A stretch of DNA of 64,000 nt from Pontibacter lucknowensis (GCF_900156415.1 NZ_FTNM01000004.1:186001-250000); one strand, 5' to 3'; counted from the first letter of the stretch, positions 25,143 through 34,358 are shown. A program made the numbers and translations. Notes: generated from the sequence alone by a model not told the origin.

Positions 25143-25328
25143 CCCTATACCTGAGGTATAAGTATTTGTGAAAGACAGGTTTATCTACCCGAAACTACGT
25201 AGTGCCTTGCAACCGAATAAGAAGGACCTTGTATAAGCGATGACAGATTTTTTGCTCCAATATTAAAAGATATGTATATTTAGCTGTAAATTAACGGCTC
25301 AGGCCACACAGGCCGATACATACCCTGT

Positions 25329-25688
25329 ATGAGAAGCAAGATATCCACTAACCAGGTCGATGAATACATCGACAAACTTACACCTGAGAAACAGCTATTA
25401 GCGCAAGCAGTACGCCGCATCATCAGCCAGACGGCTGCTCACCTGGAAGAGTGTGTGCGCTGGGAAAATCCCTGCTATTTCTTTTACGGCCCCGTATGCT
25501 ACTTCGCCTCTTCGCGTAGCGGACTTCATTTCGGCTTTTTCCGCGGAAAAGAACTTGATGACCCCAACAAGCGCCTGGTAAGCCGCAACGGGCAGCTGCC
25601 GCACATCAAGCTGCGTACGCTCGAGGATATTGACGAAGAATATTTCAGCGACCTGGTGCGCCAGGCGGTGCAGCTTAACCAGAATTAG
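25329..25688 (+). CDS. DUF1801 (YdhG-like) protein
   Basis: A 119-residue single-domain protein of the DUF1801 type. VDEYIDKLTPEKQLLAQAVRRII is at the N-terminus, then ECVRWENPCYFF, GLHFGFFRGKEL and HIKLRTLEDID, the ordered motifs of this small cytosolic fold. Function is unknown; the frataxin-like core has been proposed to bind metal. Its 3' end overlaps the convergent CDF exporter gene by 14 nt. Confidence 0.8.
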   Translation: MRSKISTNQVDEYIDKLTPEKQLLAQAVRRIISQTAAHLEECVRWENPCYFFYGPVCYFASSRSGLHFGFFRGKELDDPNKRLVSRNGQLPHIKLRTLEDIDEEYFSDLVRQAVQLNQN

Positions 25689-26604
25689 GCAGGTCAGGGG
25701 TACAGTACTCCTGGCTGCATTCCTGCCCCGGCATTTCCAGTTCTACCGTTACATGGTCTATGTGCGCGTCCTGCATGGTATCGCGTATACGCTGCTTCAC
25801 ACCGTGCGCCTCTTCTAAGTTCAGGTTTTGATTTACGACGGCGTGCATGGTCAGTACATGACTCATGCCGTCCAGCGTCCAGAGATGGAGGTCATGCACG
25901 GAGCGCACTTCAGGGAGAAGTTGCAGCCGTCGGCGCACTTCCTGCAAACTGATGTTGGCGGGAGTGCCCTGCAGCAGGATTTGAAGGCCCTTGCGCAGAT
26001 TGCGCACCACATTGTAGAGTATGAAGCAGGTGATGAGCAATGAAAGCAGCGGGTCGATGATGGGCCAGTCAAAGAAATAGAGAAGAATACCACCTACGAG
26101 CACGGCCACCCAGCCCAATACATCCTCCATCAGGTGGAGCATGGCCACCCGCTCGTTCAGCGATTCCCCCTTGTTTAGGCGCAAGGCAGCCGCTCCGTTC
26201 ACCAGCACGCCCAGTATGGCAAATCCGATCATACCAGGTGCATGCACGGGCTCCGGGTTAAAGAGGCGCGGGATCGAAACCCAAAGCACGATACCTGAGC
26301 CAATTAATAAAACGATTGAATTGATAACAGCGCCCAGGAGCGAAAAGCGTTTATACCCGTAAGAGTACTGCTGATCGCTGCCTTTGCGGGAGAGACGGTC
26401 AAAGTACCAGGCAAGGCCCAGCGAAAGCGAATCGCCCAAATCATGCAGGGCATCCGAAAGGATGGCCATGCTGTTGATCCAGAGTCCGCCAAATACCTCG
26501 ATCACAGTGAAGCCCAGGTTCAGGAAGAAAGCAACCTTGATGTTGTCACCTCCGTGGTGATGGTGATGGCCGTGGCCTCCGTGATGGTGATGATCGTGTG
26601 CCAT
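25675..26604 (-). CDS. Cation diffusion facilitator (Zn/Co/Cd-type exporter)
   Basis: A 309-residue protein from ATG 26604 (MAHDHHHHGGHGHHHHH), which opens the His-rich cytosolic N-terminus usual for zinc CDFs. Six membrane helices follow. The zinc site is SDALHDLGDS in helix 2 and LHLMEDVLGW in helix 5, matching the HxxxD pairs. The C-terminal cytosolic domain (HDLHLWTLDGMSHVLTMHAV) has the ferredoxin-like dimer fold. It exports divalent metal in exchange for protons. The tail overlaps DUF1801 by 14 nt. Confidence 0.93.
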   Translation of the reverse strand: MAHDHHHHGGHGHHHHHGGDNIKVAFFLNLGFTVIEVFGGLWINSMAILSDALHDLGDSLSLGLAWYFDRLSRKGSDQQYSYGYKRFSLLGAVINSIVLLIGSGIVLWVSIPRLFNPEPVHAPGMIGFAILGVLVNGAAALRLNKGESLNERVAMLHLMEDVLGWVAVLVGGILLYFFDWPIIDPLLSLLITCFILYNVVRNLRKGLQILLQGTPANISLQEVRRRLQLLPEVRSVHDLHLWTLDGMSHVLTMHAVVNQNLNLEEAHGVKQRIRDTMQDAHIDHVTVELEMPGQECSQEYCTPDLPNSG

Positions 26605-26720
26605 AAACTGTTTGTCTTCATCTAAAATATACAGATATTGGCGCAACTGCAAGCTGCCGGACGGCTCAGTAGCGTTTTTTCGTATCTTGTCCGGGTAAAC
26701 ACGTAAACGGTGACTGGAAT

Positions 26721-27401
26721 ATGAGAATACTGCTGGTAGAAGACGAACCCAAAGTAGCTTCCTTTATCAAAAAGGGTCTAGAAGAACAGTCGTATGAAGT
26801 GGAGCAGGCCTACGACGGTAATTTTGGTCTGAAGATGGCCATGCAAAACGAGTATGATCTCATTATACTGGACATTATTTTGCCGCACATGAACGGGCTG
26901 GAAGTGTGCCAGGCTATCCGGAAGAAAAAGTCGCAGGTCCCGATCCTGATGCTCACAGCGCTTGGTTCCACCGACGATAAGATCACAGGGCTGGATGCCG
27001 GAGCGGATGACTACCTCCCCAAGCCTTTTGAGTTTAAAGAATTGTTGGCCCGCCTGCGTGCCCTTACCCGTCGGTCAGGTGATAACGGGGGAGGGGAGAA
27101 GCTCTCCATAGCAGACCTTGAAATGGATATGGGCAGCAAAACAGTGACCCGCGGCGGAAAACCCATCAACCTGACAGCCCGGGAATTTGCCCTGCTGCAC
27201 TACCTGCTGCGCAACCGGGGGCGTGTCGTTTCGCGGGTCGATATCACCGAGAACGTATGGGAAACCTCTTTTGACACAGGCAGCAACGTGATTGATGTAT
27301 ACATTAACTTCCTTCGCAAAAAGATAGACAAAGGCTTTCCTGGTAAACTGATCCATACCCTGGTAGGCATGGGCTATGTGCTCAAGGAGGACGACGCATG
27401 A
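26721..27401 (+). CDS. OmpR/CusR-type response regulator
   Basis: A 226-residue protein with a receiver domain (residues 1-118; LVEDEP, phospho-acceptor Asp51 in LIILDIILP, Lys near 103 in PKPFEF) and a C-terminal winged helix (about 130-224; LTAREFALLHYLL, VIDVYINFLRKKID, LIHTLVGMGYVL). It overlaps the sensor kinase gene by 4 nt (ATGA), a co-translated pair. Four repeats of the type OmpR-family regulators bind lie right after the operon, in front of the sulP gene, a likely target. Confidence 0.95.
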   Translation: MRILLVEDEPKVASFIKKGLEEQSYEVEQAYDGNFGLKMAMQNEYDLIILDIILPHMNGLEVCQAIRKKKSQVPILMLTALGSTDDKITGLDAGADDYLPKPFEFKELLARLRALTRRSGDNGGGEKLSIADLEMDMGSKTVTRGGKPINLTAREFALLHYLLRNRGRVVSRVDITENVWETSFDTGSNVIDVYINFLRKKIDKGFPGKLIHTLVGMGYVLKEDDA

Positions 27402-28795
27402 CCATCCGCAATAAACTGACCCTGCAGTTTGCAGGTATATTCGCCCTGATCCTGGTCCTGTTCTCGCTGGTGATCTATTACTTCACCTCCCTCTACCGGC
27501 AGGACGACTTTTACAAGCGCATCGAAGGCCGGGCCTATGACACGGCCGCCCACATACTGGAGGCCGACGAGGTGAGCGAAAGGGCACGCCGCAGCAATCA
27601 GATCCGGTACTACCGGGTGCTTCCTTATGAAATGGTGAGCATTTACCGGCAGGACGGCAGCCTGTTTTTCTCAGACGGAGATGGGGAACTGGAAGTGGCG
27701 CCTGAGGTGCTGGAGCGAGTGAAGGAGGAGCGCATGGTGCAGTACGCACAGGACGAACGCCAGGTCGTGGGCATCCTCTACGAAGATAATGAGGGTGATT
27801 TTATCGTGCTCTCCTCTTCCGTGGATGCCTATAGTCTGCGCAAGCTGCAGCACCTTAAGGTCATCCTGATCGTGGGCTTTCTGGGCTCGATGGTCGTGAT
27901 CCTGCTGGCGGGCTGGGCCTTTGCCCGTGAAGCACTGCGTCCTATTACCAAAGTGGTAAGCGAGGTAGAAAAGATCAGCGCCTCCGACCTGCACCTGCGC
28001 CTGAGCGATGCGGACGGCAAAGACGAGCTGTCGCACCTGGCCCAGACCTTTAATAAGATGCTGGACCGGCTGGAGATGGCTTTTGAAATGCAGAGTACCT
28101 TTGTGTCGAACGCCTCCCATGAACTGCGTACGCCGCTGACAGCCATGATCGGTGAGTTAGAGGTGGCGCTGATGAAACCCCGCGAGAAAGAAGAGTACCA
28201 GCGGGTGCTGGCCTCCACTCTCGAAGATGCCCGGCTCTTGGCTGAACTGTCGAACGGACTGCTGCAGATAGCGCAGGCAAGCGTGGATACCTCTAAAATC
28301 AAGCTGTCCCAGTTGCGTTTCGACGAGTTGCTGTGGATGGCACATGAGCAGGCGCTAAAGCGGCATCCGGGGGCGCTGTTCAACATAGATTTTGACAACC
28401 TACCTGATGATGAGGACCGCCTGATCGTAAAGGGCAATGATGCGCTGCTGCTGATTGCCATTGTCAATGTATTGGAAAATGCCGCCAAGTTCTCACCGAA
28501 GGGAGAGTACAGCACCGTGCGGCTTTCCGCTGACCGGCGGGAGGTTGTGTTGCAGGTTGCAGACAAGGGAGTAGGTATAGCACCGCACGACCTGAGGCAT
28601 GTATTTGTGCCATTTTTCAGGGCAAACAATGTGCGCAATATTACGGGTCATGGCATTGGTCTGCCCTTGACAGAAAGCATCATAAAACTCCACAAAGGCT
28701 CCATTTCGATAGATTCCCGTGTAAACGAAGGGACAGTCGTGACCTTGCGTTTACCGCAGGCAATCGGATTTATTTCGGCCAAAAACGCATTTTAA
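27398..28795 (+). CDS. Membrane-bound sensor histidine kinase
   Basis: A 465-residue protein. The two membrane helices at about 9-30 and 153-176 frame a sensor region of about 120 residues. A HAMP domain follows (REALRPITKVVSEVEKI), then HisKA with His241 in NASHELRTPLTAM, and an HATPase domain (NVLENAAKFS, DKGVGIAPHD, TGHGIGLPL). It is the cognate kinase of the upstream regulator (4-nt overlap). The stop codon lies within the first of four TTTTAAT-type repeats. The signal is unknown; the layout is CusS/QseC-like. Confidence 0.94.
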   Translation: MTIRNKLTLQFAGIFALILVLFSLVIYYFTSLYRQDDFYKRIEGRAYDTAAHILEADEVSERARRSNQIRYYRVLPYEMVSIYRQDGSLFFSDGDGELEVAPEVLERVKEERMVQYAQDERQVVGILYEDNEGDFIVLSSSVDAYSLRKLQHLKVILIVGFLGSMVVILLAGWAFAREALRPITKVVSEVEKISASDLHLRLSDADGKDELSHLAQTFNKMLDRLEMAFEMQSTFVSNASHELRTPLTAMIGELEVALMKPREKEEYQRVLASTLEDARLLAELSNGLLQIAQASVDTSKIKLSQLRFDELLWMAHEQALKRHPGALFNIDFDNLPDDEDRLIVKGNDALLLIAIVNVLENAAKFSPKGEYSTVRLSADRREVVLQVADKGVGIAPHDLRHVFVPFFRANNVRNITGHGIGLPLTESIIKLHKGSISIDSRVNEGTVVTLRLPQAIGFISAKNAF

Positions 28796-28829
28796 TTTCA
28801 TTTTAATGCCGTTTTAATACTGGCTTAAT
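28790..28829 (+). promoter_or_regulatory. Four tandem 11-bp repeats, putative response-regulator boxes
   Basis: TTTTAAT begins at 28790, 28801 and 28812, and GCTTAAT at 28823: four copies at an exact 11-nt period. Read as hexamers this is YTTAAT-N5 repeated four times, which agrees with the direct-repeat boxes of PmrA/QseB-type OmpR-family regulators. It lies directly downstream of such a regulator/kinase pair and 11 nt before the TACTTTTG box of the sulP-carbonic anhydrase operon. The assignment is inferred. Confidence 0.6.
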
Positions 28830-28839
28830 ACCTCCCCCG

Positions 28840-28847
28840 TACTTTTG
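28840..28847 (+). promoter_or_regulatory. TANNTTTG-type promoter element of the sulP operon
   Basis: TACTTTTG matches the Bacteroidota -7 consensus TANNTTTG. No good -33 TTG is present; the four 11-bp repeats lie where it would be, which suggests an activator-dependent promoter. Transcription from here would leave a leader of about 110 nt before the start at 28967. Confidence 0.55.
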
Positions 28848-28966
28848 TAAACATAAGGTGAGTATTCTGACTTACGTTCCTGCAGCTGGCCTGTTGGTCA
28901 GCGCAGGGATGTGAGTTGGGACTTTTAGTTTACATGCTTGCCTAATTTTTTACTCTCCACCTTATT

Positions 28967-30538
28967 ATGAAAAACACCTCTTCCAAATCAGATTATTTTG
29001 CCAGTCTGGGTAAAGACATTCCCGCTGGCCTCGTCGTTTTCCTTGTTGCCCTACCACTTTGTTTAGGTATATCGCTTGCTTCCGGAGCCCCACTTTTAGC
29101 TGGTATTATTACCGGTGTAGTAGGAGGTCTGGTGGTATCCTTGCTTAGTGGTTCGCAGTTAAGTGTGAGTGGTCCGGCAGCTGGTCTGACAGTGATCGTG
29201 CTTAACGGTATCGAAACCCTGCAGTCGTATGAAGCCTTTTTGCTGGCAGTTGTATTGGCGGGTGTGTTGCAGGTTGCGCTTGGTTTCCTGAAAGCCGGTG
29301 TCATTGGTCTTTATTTTCCCTCCTCTGTCATCAAAGGTATGCTGGCCGCTATTGGCCTGATCCTTATTCTGAAGCAAATTCCGCATTTTATGGGTGCCGA
29401 TGATGACTTCTTCGGTGAAATGAACTTCTTACAGCCGGATGGGCGCAATACTTTCTCTGAAATACTTCATGCCTTCACTGCCATACAGCTGGGTGCGCTG
29501 ATCATTGGTATTATCTCGCTGGCGATCCTGATCTTGTGGGAGCAGCCATTCATGAAGCGCATCAAGCTCTTTAAACTGGTGCCGGGTGCCCTGATCGTGG
29601 TGATTGGCTCTGTCGGTATCAACTATTTGTTCCTCAACTATTCCCCTGAGCTGGCGGTAGCAGGTACACACCTGGTGAACCTGCCAAACATTTCGAGCAT
29701 GGGCGAATTACAGAACGAGCTTCGCTTGCCTGCATTTGATCAATTGACGAACCCTTCACTCTATGTGGTTGCGTTTACAATTGCGATTATTGCCAGTCTG
29801 GAGACTTTGCTGAGTGTGGAGGCCGTTGATAAGCTCGATCCACACAAGCGCCGCACTCCAAACAACCGCGAACTGAAGGCACAGGGTGTCGGTAATATCA
29901 TAGCAGGTATGCTGGGCGGTATCCCGATGACTGCCGTAATTGTGCGAAGCTCTGCCAATGTCGCTGCAGGTGGCAAGACCAAGATGTCAGCCTTTATACA
30001 TGGTATATTCCTGCTGCTGTCTGTCCTGTTCCTGGCTGGCTTCCTGAACCAGGTACCGCTTTCAGCATTGGCCGCCGTGCTTTTGATGGTGGGTTATAAA
30101 CTGACGAAGCCAACCCTGTTCAAAGGGCAGCTTAAATTAGGGCATGAACAGTTCATTCCGTTTGTGGTAACGATCGTGGCCATCCTGTTTACTGACCTGC
30201 TGGTAGGTATCCTGATCGGTCTGGCTGTGGGGGTATTCTTCATCCTGAAAGCCAATTACAAGTCGCCTTACTTCTTCCACAAAGAAGAGCACCGCGACAA
30301 AGAAACAATTCGCATCAAACTGAGCGAGCACGTGTCGTTCCTGAATAAAGCAAGCATTGTGCTGACGCTGGAGAAACTGCCGGATAACAGCCATGTGATC
30401 ATCGATGGTGCAAATTCTGAGTATATTGACTACGATGTGCTGGAGGCCATACACGAGTTCAAGAAAACAGCGCACGAACGTGGTATATTTGTGGAAGTGT
30501 TTAATGTAGAAGAAGTACAGGTGCTGGATATGCACTAG
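28967..30538 (+). CDS. SulP-family inorganic anion transporter (bicarbonate or sulfate)
   Basis: A 523-residue protein. The N-terminal region has the SulP core with about 11-12 membrane helices ([28 protein letters not shown] at 15-42, [31 protein letters not shown]). The C-terminal end is a short STAS-like domain (about 445-523; [26 protein letters not shown]). The beta-carbonic anhydrase gene follows after 14 nt. This pair is common in bacteria and favours bicarbonate (BicA-like) transport over sulfate. Confidence 0.92.
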   Translation: MKNTSSKSDYFASLGKDIPAGLVVFLVALPLCLGISLASGAPLLAGIITGVVGGLVVSLLSGSQLSVSGPAAGLTVIVLNGIETLQSYEAFLLAVVLAGVLQVALGFLKAGVIGLYFPSSVIKGMLAAIGLILILKQIPHFMGADDDFFGEMNFLQPDGRNTFSEILHAFTAIQLGALIIGIISLAILILWEQPFMKRIKLFKLVPGALIVVIGSVGINYLFLNYSPELAVAGTHLVNLPNISSMGELQNELRLPAFDQLTNPSLYVVAFTIAIIASLETLLSVEAVDKLDPHKRRTPNNRELKAQGVGNIIAGMLGGIPMTAVIVRSSANVAAGGKTKMSAFIHGIFLLLSVLFLAGFLNQVPLSALAAVLLMVGYKLTKPTLFKGQLKLGHEQFIPFVVTIVAILFTDLLVGILIGLAVGVFFILKANYKSPYFFHKEEHRDKETIRIKLSEHVSFLNKASIVLTLEKLPDNSHVIIDGANSEYIDYDVLEAIHEFKKTAHERGIFVEVFNVEEVQVLDMH

Positions 30539-30552
30539 GAATAAATAAAACT

Positions 30553-31188
30553 ATGGAAAAAATATTTGAGAATAATAAAAAGTGGGTAGAGCGTAAGCTC
30601 AACGAAGACCCGGATTACTTTAACAAACTGGCTAAGGGACAGACGCCACGTTACCTGTACATAGGCTGTTCAGATAGCCGCATTCCTATAAATGAAGTAA
30701 CCGGCACAGGCCCGGGTGAGATTTTCGTGCACCGCAACATCGCCAACATGGTGGTACATACCGATATGAACCTGCTCTCGGTGCTACAGTATGCGGTGGA
30801 GGTGCTTAAAGTAAAGGACATCATTGTGTGTGGCCACTACGGTTGCGGAGGTGTGGCGGCGGCTGCCAGCAACAAACAGTTTGGACTGATCGATAACTGG
30901 CTGCGCAACATCAAGGATGTGATACGCCTGCACGAGCCGGAGCTTCTGAGCATCAAGGATGAGGAACAGCGCCATCGTCGCCTGGTGGAGTTGAACATTA
31001 TTGAGCAGGTGCTTAATCTGTCCAAAACGTCTATTATCCAGAATGCCATGCAGACTGACAATCCTCCGAAGTTGTACGGTCTGGTATACGATTTGAGCGA
31101 GGGGCTTCTGAGAGACCTGAACGTGCTTGAGCAAAGCGACTACATGAAACGTTATGAGCACATCTACAGCCTGGAGCAAGATGCTTAA
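30553..31188 (+). CDS. Beta-class carbonic anhydrase
   Basis: A 211-residue enzyme. Zinc ligands are Cys39 (YIGCSDSR), His95 and Cys98 (CGHYGCGGV), and the catalytic dyad is Asp41/Arg43. It interconverts CO2 and bicarbonate in the cytosol. Lying 14 nt after a SulP transporter, it probably uses or supplies the transported bicarbonate. A terminator follows about 50 nt downstream. Confidence 0.96.
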   Translation: MEKIFENNKKWVERKLNEDPDYFNKLAKGQTPRYLYIGCSDSRIPINEVTGTGPGEIFVHRNIANMVVHTDMNLLSVLQYAVEVLKVKDIIVCGHYGCGGVAAAASNKQFGLIDNWLRNIKDVIRLHEPELLSIKDEEQRHRRLVELNIIEQVLNLSKTSIIQNAMQTDNPPKLYGLVYDLSEGLLRDLNVLEQSDYMKRYEHIYSLEQDA

Positions 31189-31239
31189 TCGTATTAAAAA
31201 ACCACTACTACCTAGATTTTTCTATTAACTACATTGAAC

Positions 31240-31272
31240 AAAACCCTTGCATTTGCGAGGGTTTTGTTTTTT
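31240..31272 (+). terminator. Terminator of the sulP-carbonic anhydrase operon
   Basis: AAAACCCTTGC pairs with GCGAGGGTTTT around a short ATTT loop, with further T's downstream. Confidence 0.8.
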
Positions 31273-31626
31273 AGGGACGATCAGAAAGCAAAATATCCTG
31301 TCTTTTGTCATCCTGAAAGGATCTTGGTGAAGAGGAATCCTGCCCCAGCAAATAATACCGCCTTTATCTCAGGTGGAAGGGACCACTACTGTTCGAAACC
31401 TGCTGAATAAGCGTTTCTGCACGAACGAGGCTGGTTTTGTAGTAAGAAAAGTGTCCCCTAGAGAGGACCATAAGGGTGTAGATGACCCGGCCTATACCAT
31501 GTAGGTGGTATATCGTGGGAAACTGGCCAACTGGATACCCCTGTTGAGCTTCGCTCGCAAGTTTCGAACTGCCGTTCTCACTTGTCCACAAAGAGACAGT
31601 CCTGCTTTGCTCTCGTCTACCCAAAA
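31273..31626. other. Intergenic region without a credible gene
   Basis: About 350 nt between two terminators. The minus strand has an open frame of 86 codons (31364-31624). It has no signal peptide or domain, and its start has no visible promoter or leader. The sequence at 31310-31350 (GGATCTTGGTGAAGAGGAATCC) resembles dispersed intergenic repeats in this group. I treat it as noncoding. Confidence 0.5.
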
Positions 31627-31627
31627 T

Positions 31628-31653
31628 AAAAAGCCCTCCTGATAGGAGGGCTT
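31628..31653 (-). terminator. Terminator downstream of the outer-membrane protein gene
   Basis: AAAAGCCCTCCT and AGGAGGGCTTT form the stem with loop GAT. The A's to the left give a T tract in the minus-strand transcript. Confidence 0.82.
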
Positions 31654-31676
31654 TGGGATATATGGTAAGGTTACTG

Positions 31677-32300
31677 CTAGCGTCCGCCGAGCAGGTAGCT
31701 TAGCATCAGGCTGAAGCCGGCATTGCGACGCTCACGATTTGCAAAGGCACCCTCGTCATCTATCTTTTTCAAACCGCCGGTGTAGCGTATTTCCAGGCCA
31801 ATGCCATTGGTAGAACGGTAGCCCACTGAACCAACATAAGCAAAGTCAATGGTGTAAGGGTTGTCTGAAATGTTGTGCTTGGTGGTGACAATCTTATCGC
31901 CGTTGCTGGAGTGCGCCTCGTGCACATGACTGGCATTGTAGATAAAGGATACCTGCGGACCAAGATCGAAAAATACCCCACTGGCAGATACGTGAAAGAG
32001 CAAAGGGATGTCGATGTAATTCAGCTTAAATACCTCAGCTGTCTGAAGATTGCTACCTGAGTAGATTTCGCGGCGAGCTCCCTTGGAGGTATAAAGTGCC
32101 TCCAGTTGCAGACCCATCATGTTGTTGATGTGCTTTTGCAGAAATATACCGCCTGTATACCCAACCCGATACTTGTAATTGTCGGTGTCAGCACCGGTAA
32201 ATGTTGTGTAGGTTGCACCGCCTTTAAAGCCAAGTTGTTGGGCGAAGCCAGTGCCTGACATAAGCGCAAAGCAGCACAGAATCAGTAAGAGTCTTTTCAT
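31677..32300 (-). CDS. Porin-family (PorT-like) outer-membrane beta-barrel protein
   Basis: A 207-residue protein with signal peptide MKRLLLILCCFALMSGTGFAQ. The mature part is a run of amphipathic strands (LGFKGGATYTTFTG, MGLQLEALYTSKGARRE, LNYIDIPLLFHV, GLEIRYTGGL) ending LMLSYLLGGR. This is the pattern of the small eight-stranded outer-membrane proteins (OMP_b-brl_2) abundant in Bacteroidota. Role unknown. It is monocistronic. Confidence 0.85.
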   Translation of the reverse strand: MKRLLLILCCFALMSGTGFAQQLGFKGGATYTTFTGADTDNYKYRVGYTGGIFLQKHINNMMGLQLEALYTSKGARREIYSGSNLQTAEVFKLNYIDIPLLFHVSASGVFFDLGPQVSFIYNASHVHEAHSSNGDKIVTTKHNISDNPYTIDFAYVGSVGYRSTNGIGLEIRYTGGLKKIDDEGAFANRERRNAGFSLMLSYLLGGR

Positions 32301-32404
32301 AGGAAATACCTGTTTAAATGGGTTGGTTTAATCAGGGTGAAATTACTGAGAAGGGGAAAACAGGTCAATGGAGGATATATATAAATTGTACTATTTTTCT
32401 CATG

Positions 32405-32437
32405 CAAAAAGCCCGGCCAGTATTGGCCGGGCTTTTC
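32405..32437 (-). terminator. Terminator of the Tyr/Gly/Ser repeat-protein gene
   Basis: AAAAGCCCGGCCA pairs with TGGCCGGGCTTTT around a short loop. T tract on the minus-strand side. Confidence 0.88.
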
Positions 32438-32492
32438 TAAACTTGGTATGGTTTATATCAGGTCATCGACTAATAAGCCGTTTGCCTTCATA

Positions 32493-33485
32493 TTACCATT
32501 CGTAATCTCTGCGAGAGGATGAACCATAAGAGTACGGAGGTCCACTGTAGGTGTTACCGTAGCTGGTATGTGTTCTTTGGCGGCTGTTGTAGTCGCTGTC
32601 GTGATCTCTGTCACGCATTTCATCCATTCTTCTTCTGCGCTCTGCTTCTTCGTCACCGAACCATGACTTTACTTCGTCACCGGCACGGTCAAAGAAACCT
32701 CTGTCGTGGTCTCTGTCTCTGTCACGATCCCAGTCGCTGGAGCCGCGGTTGCTGCTGTAGCCTGAAGAACCATAGCTGCTGCCGCTGCCATAGCCAGAAC
32801 CATAGCTCGACGAGCCATAATTGCCTGAACCATAGTTGGAAGAGCCGGAACCGTAGTTGCCAGAACCGTAGTTGGATGAACCCGAGCCGTAGTTAGACGA
32901 GCCCGAGCCATAGTTAGAAGAGCCGGAACCGTAGTTGCCGCTGCTATAACCACTGCCATAGTTTGATGAACCCGAGCCGTAGTTAGAACCACCATAGTTC
33001 GAGGAACCACTGTAGCCGCGGTTTGATGAACGGTAGCTGTCGCTGCCACGATCACGCATATCATCCATTCTTCTTCTACGCTCAGCGTCGTCATCGCCGA
33101 ACCAGGATCTTACTTCGTCGCTACCGCGGTCCCATGCATCACGGTCGCCTGAGCGGTTAGATGAATCCCAGTCGCTGCTGCCGTAACGGCGGTTTGAGCC
33201 CGAACCGTAGTTAGAGGAACCCGAGCCGTAGTTAGAGCTGCCAGCGGAGCGGCCATAAGATGAAGTGCCGCCATATCCTGATGAGGAGTAGCTGTCGCGG
33301 CCGCTACCGAAACCACCCATGCGGGAAGAATCGCTGCTTCTGCCTGATGACTCGCTACCATAGGAGCCTCTTATGCGGCTGGTCGGATCGTAATCTCCTG
33401 AATAATAATTTCTGCCTGAGCCTCTGCTCTCAGACCTATAGTTGTCATTGTATGGGTTGCTACCCAAATTTTCATAGCTTCTCAT
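32493..33485 (-). CDS. Low-complexity NYGSG-repeat protein with two SWFGD...RRRR motifs
   Basis: A 330-residue, highly biased protein (Ser, Gly, Tyr, Arg, Asp) with no signal peptide or membrane segment. Two near-identical charged motifs at residues 123-146 and 270-293 read DEVRSWFGDDDAERRRRM and DEVKSWFGDEEAERRRRM. Between and before them are about ten NYGSG units of [GS]Y[GS] type. The N-terminus (MRSYENLGSNPYN) is also Tyr/Asn-rich. SWFGDxxA-xRRR motifs occur in stress-related proteins of Bacteroidota. The composition resembles that of disordered proteins that condense. Cytosolic location is inferred; function is unknown. Confidence 0.75.
   Translation of the reverse strand: MRSYENLGSNPYNDNYRSESRGSGRNYYSGDYDPTSRIRGSYGSESSGRSSDSSRMGGFGSGRDSYSSSGYGGTSSYGRSAGSSNYGSGSSNYGSGSNRRYGSSDWDSSNRSGDRDAWDRGSDEVRSWFGDDDAERRRRMDDMRDRGSDSYRSSNRGYSGSSNYGGSNYGSGSSNYGSGYSSGNYGSGSSNYGSGSSNYGSGSSNYGSGNYGSGSSNYGSGNYGSSSYGSGYGSGSSYGSSGYSSNRGSSDWDRDRDRDHDRGFFDRAGDEVKSWFGDEEAERRRRMDEMRDRDHDSDYNSRQRTHTSYGNTYSGPPYSYGSSSRRDYEW
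32775..33010. repeat. Coding tandem repeats (NYGSG region)
   Basis: Short units of about 21-24 nt containing CCATAGTT or CCGTAGTT and GAGCC repeat about ten times within the coding sequence. Copies differ by synonymous changes, so they are not a recent slippage product. The spacing and coding role exclude a CRISPR array. Confidence 0.75.
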
Positions 33486-33916
33486 AGCTTTACTTAATTT
33501 TTAGGTTTGAAAAAAGAACAAATTTAAGGTGTGCCCAAATAGGCACGCCGGTATTTTTTACGGGTATAGTGCGCATAAGTTATTGATGGAAAAGCCTGAT
33601 ATGAGTGCAGCCAAAAGCTATGGGCATAACATAGCATATGGGTAATATGTGTAGAGTGACAAATTGTATTTAATTATTAATAAACTAAGGCTATGTATAT
33701 ATGTGAAATTGAATTATTAAGGGTGGTTTAAATTTTATTTGCTGAGCTGAGTTTGTTTACAAGATTTGAAATCAGTTTGTTGTGCCGGTTTTGGGGTTGT
33801 GTAACTAATCGTAATGCGGGTTGTTAAATTGAATATTTTTTATTTTATGATTTTTGTAAATTATATTGATTTAGTAAATTGCGGGCCTTTAGATTATTTT
33901 CTCTATTTACTATCTT
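33486..33916. other. AT-rich divergent intergenic region with a TANNTTTG box
   Basis: On the minus strand TAAATTTG (33519-33526) matches the Bacteroidota -7 consensus and lies 34 nt upstream of the repeat-protein start; a -33 TTG is not clear. The remainder, about 33530-33910, is AT-rich, has no open frame or hairpin, and must hold the promoter of the lipoprotein gene at 33917. Confidence 0.5.
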
Positions 33917-34318
33917 ATGAAGTTTACAAAATTGCTGGCCTCAGCGGTGATGGTTGTCTCTTTGACGGCCTGTGAAGATGTGTTTGAGGATGGGAGCCTG
34001 CAGCCAGATGGTTCAAAGCCCGCTTTAACGATCCGAAATCCAACTAACAACCAAAAGTTATCAAAGTCGTCAGGACTTCGTGTAAAGCTGACAGCCTCCG
34101 ACAAAGACAAAGTAAAGGAGTTGCAGGTACGTGTGCGTGCGGTCGGTGGTGATGCAGACCACATCAACTTTACTACCTTACCCGATAAGAAGATACTCGA
34201 ATTCGATACACTGCTGAACGCAAGTGATCTGCCACAGGGCGACTATACCTTATGGATTCAGGCCACAGACTTCCGTACGAATGTCTCAACTGGCGAAGTG
34301 CTGTTTTCAGTGAAGTAA
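33917..34318 (+). CDS. Small lipoprotein with an Ig/cadherin-like fold
   Basis: A 133-residue lipoprotein. The signal peptide MKFTKLLASAVMVVSLTAC ends in a lipobox with Cys19. The mature part (ALTIRNPTNNQKLSKSSGLRVK, then VRAVGGDADHINFTTL, LPQGDYTLWIQATDFRTN) has a seven-stranded Ig-like pattern, as in Ig-like proteins that bind at the cell surface. The ligand and partners are unknown. It converges with topB. Confidence 0.72.
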   Translation: MKFTKLLASAVMVVSLTACEDVFEDGSLQPDGSKPALTIRNPTNNQKLSKSSGLRVKLTASDKDKVKELQVRVRAVGGDADHINFTTLPDKKILEFDTLLNASDLPQGDYTLWIQATDFRTNVSTGEVLFSVK

Positions 34319-34358
34319 ACCGTATACCTGCTGGCTATACCTATAGATCTTGTGCTGG

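Noticed and set aside
31364..31624. 86-codon open frame as a small gene
   Set aside because: No signal peptide, domain or leader; it is in a repeat-like intergenic region between terminators.
32775..33010. Regular repeats that could be taken for a CRISPR array
   Set aside because: The repeats are in frame, encode NYGSG units of a repeat protein, and have no unique spacers and no cas genes nearby.
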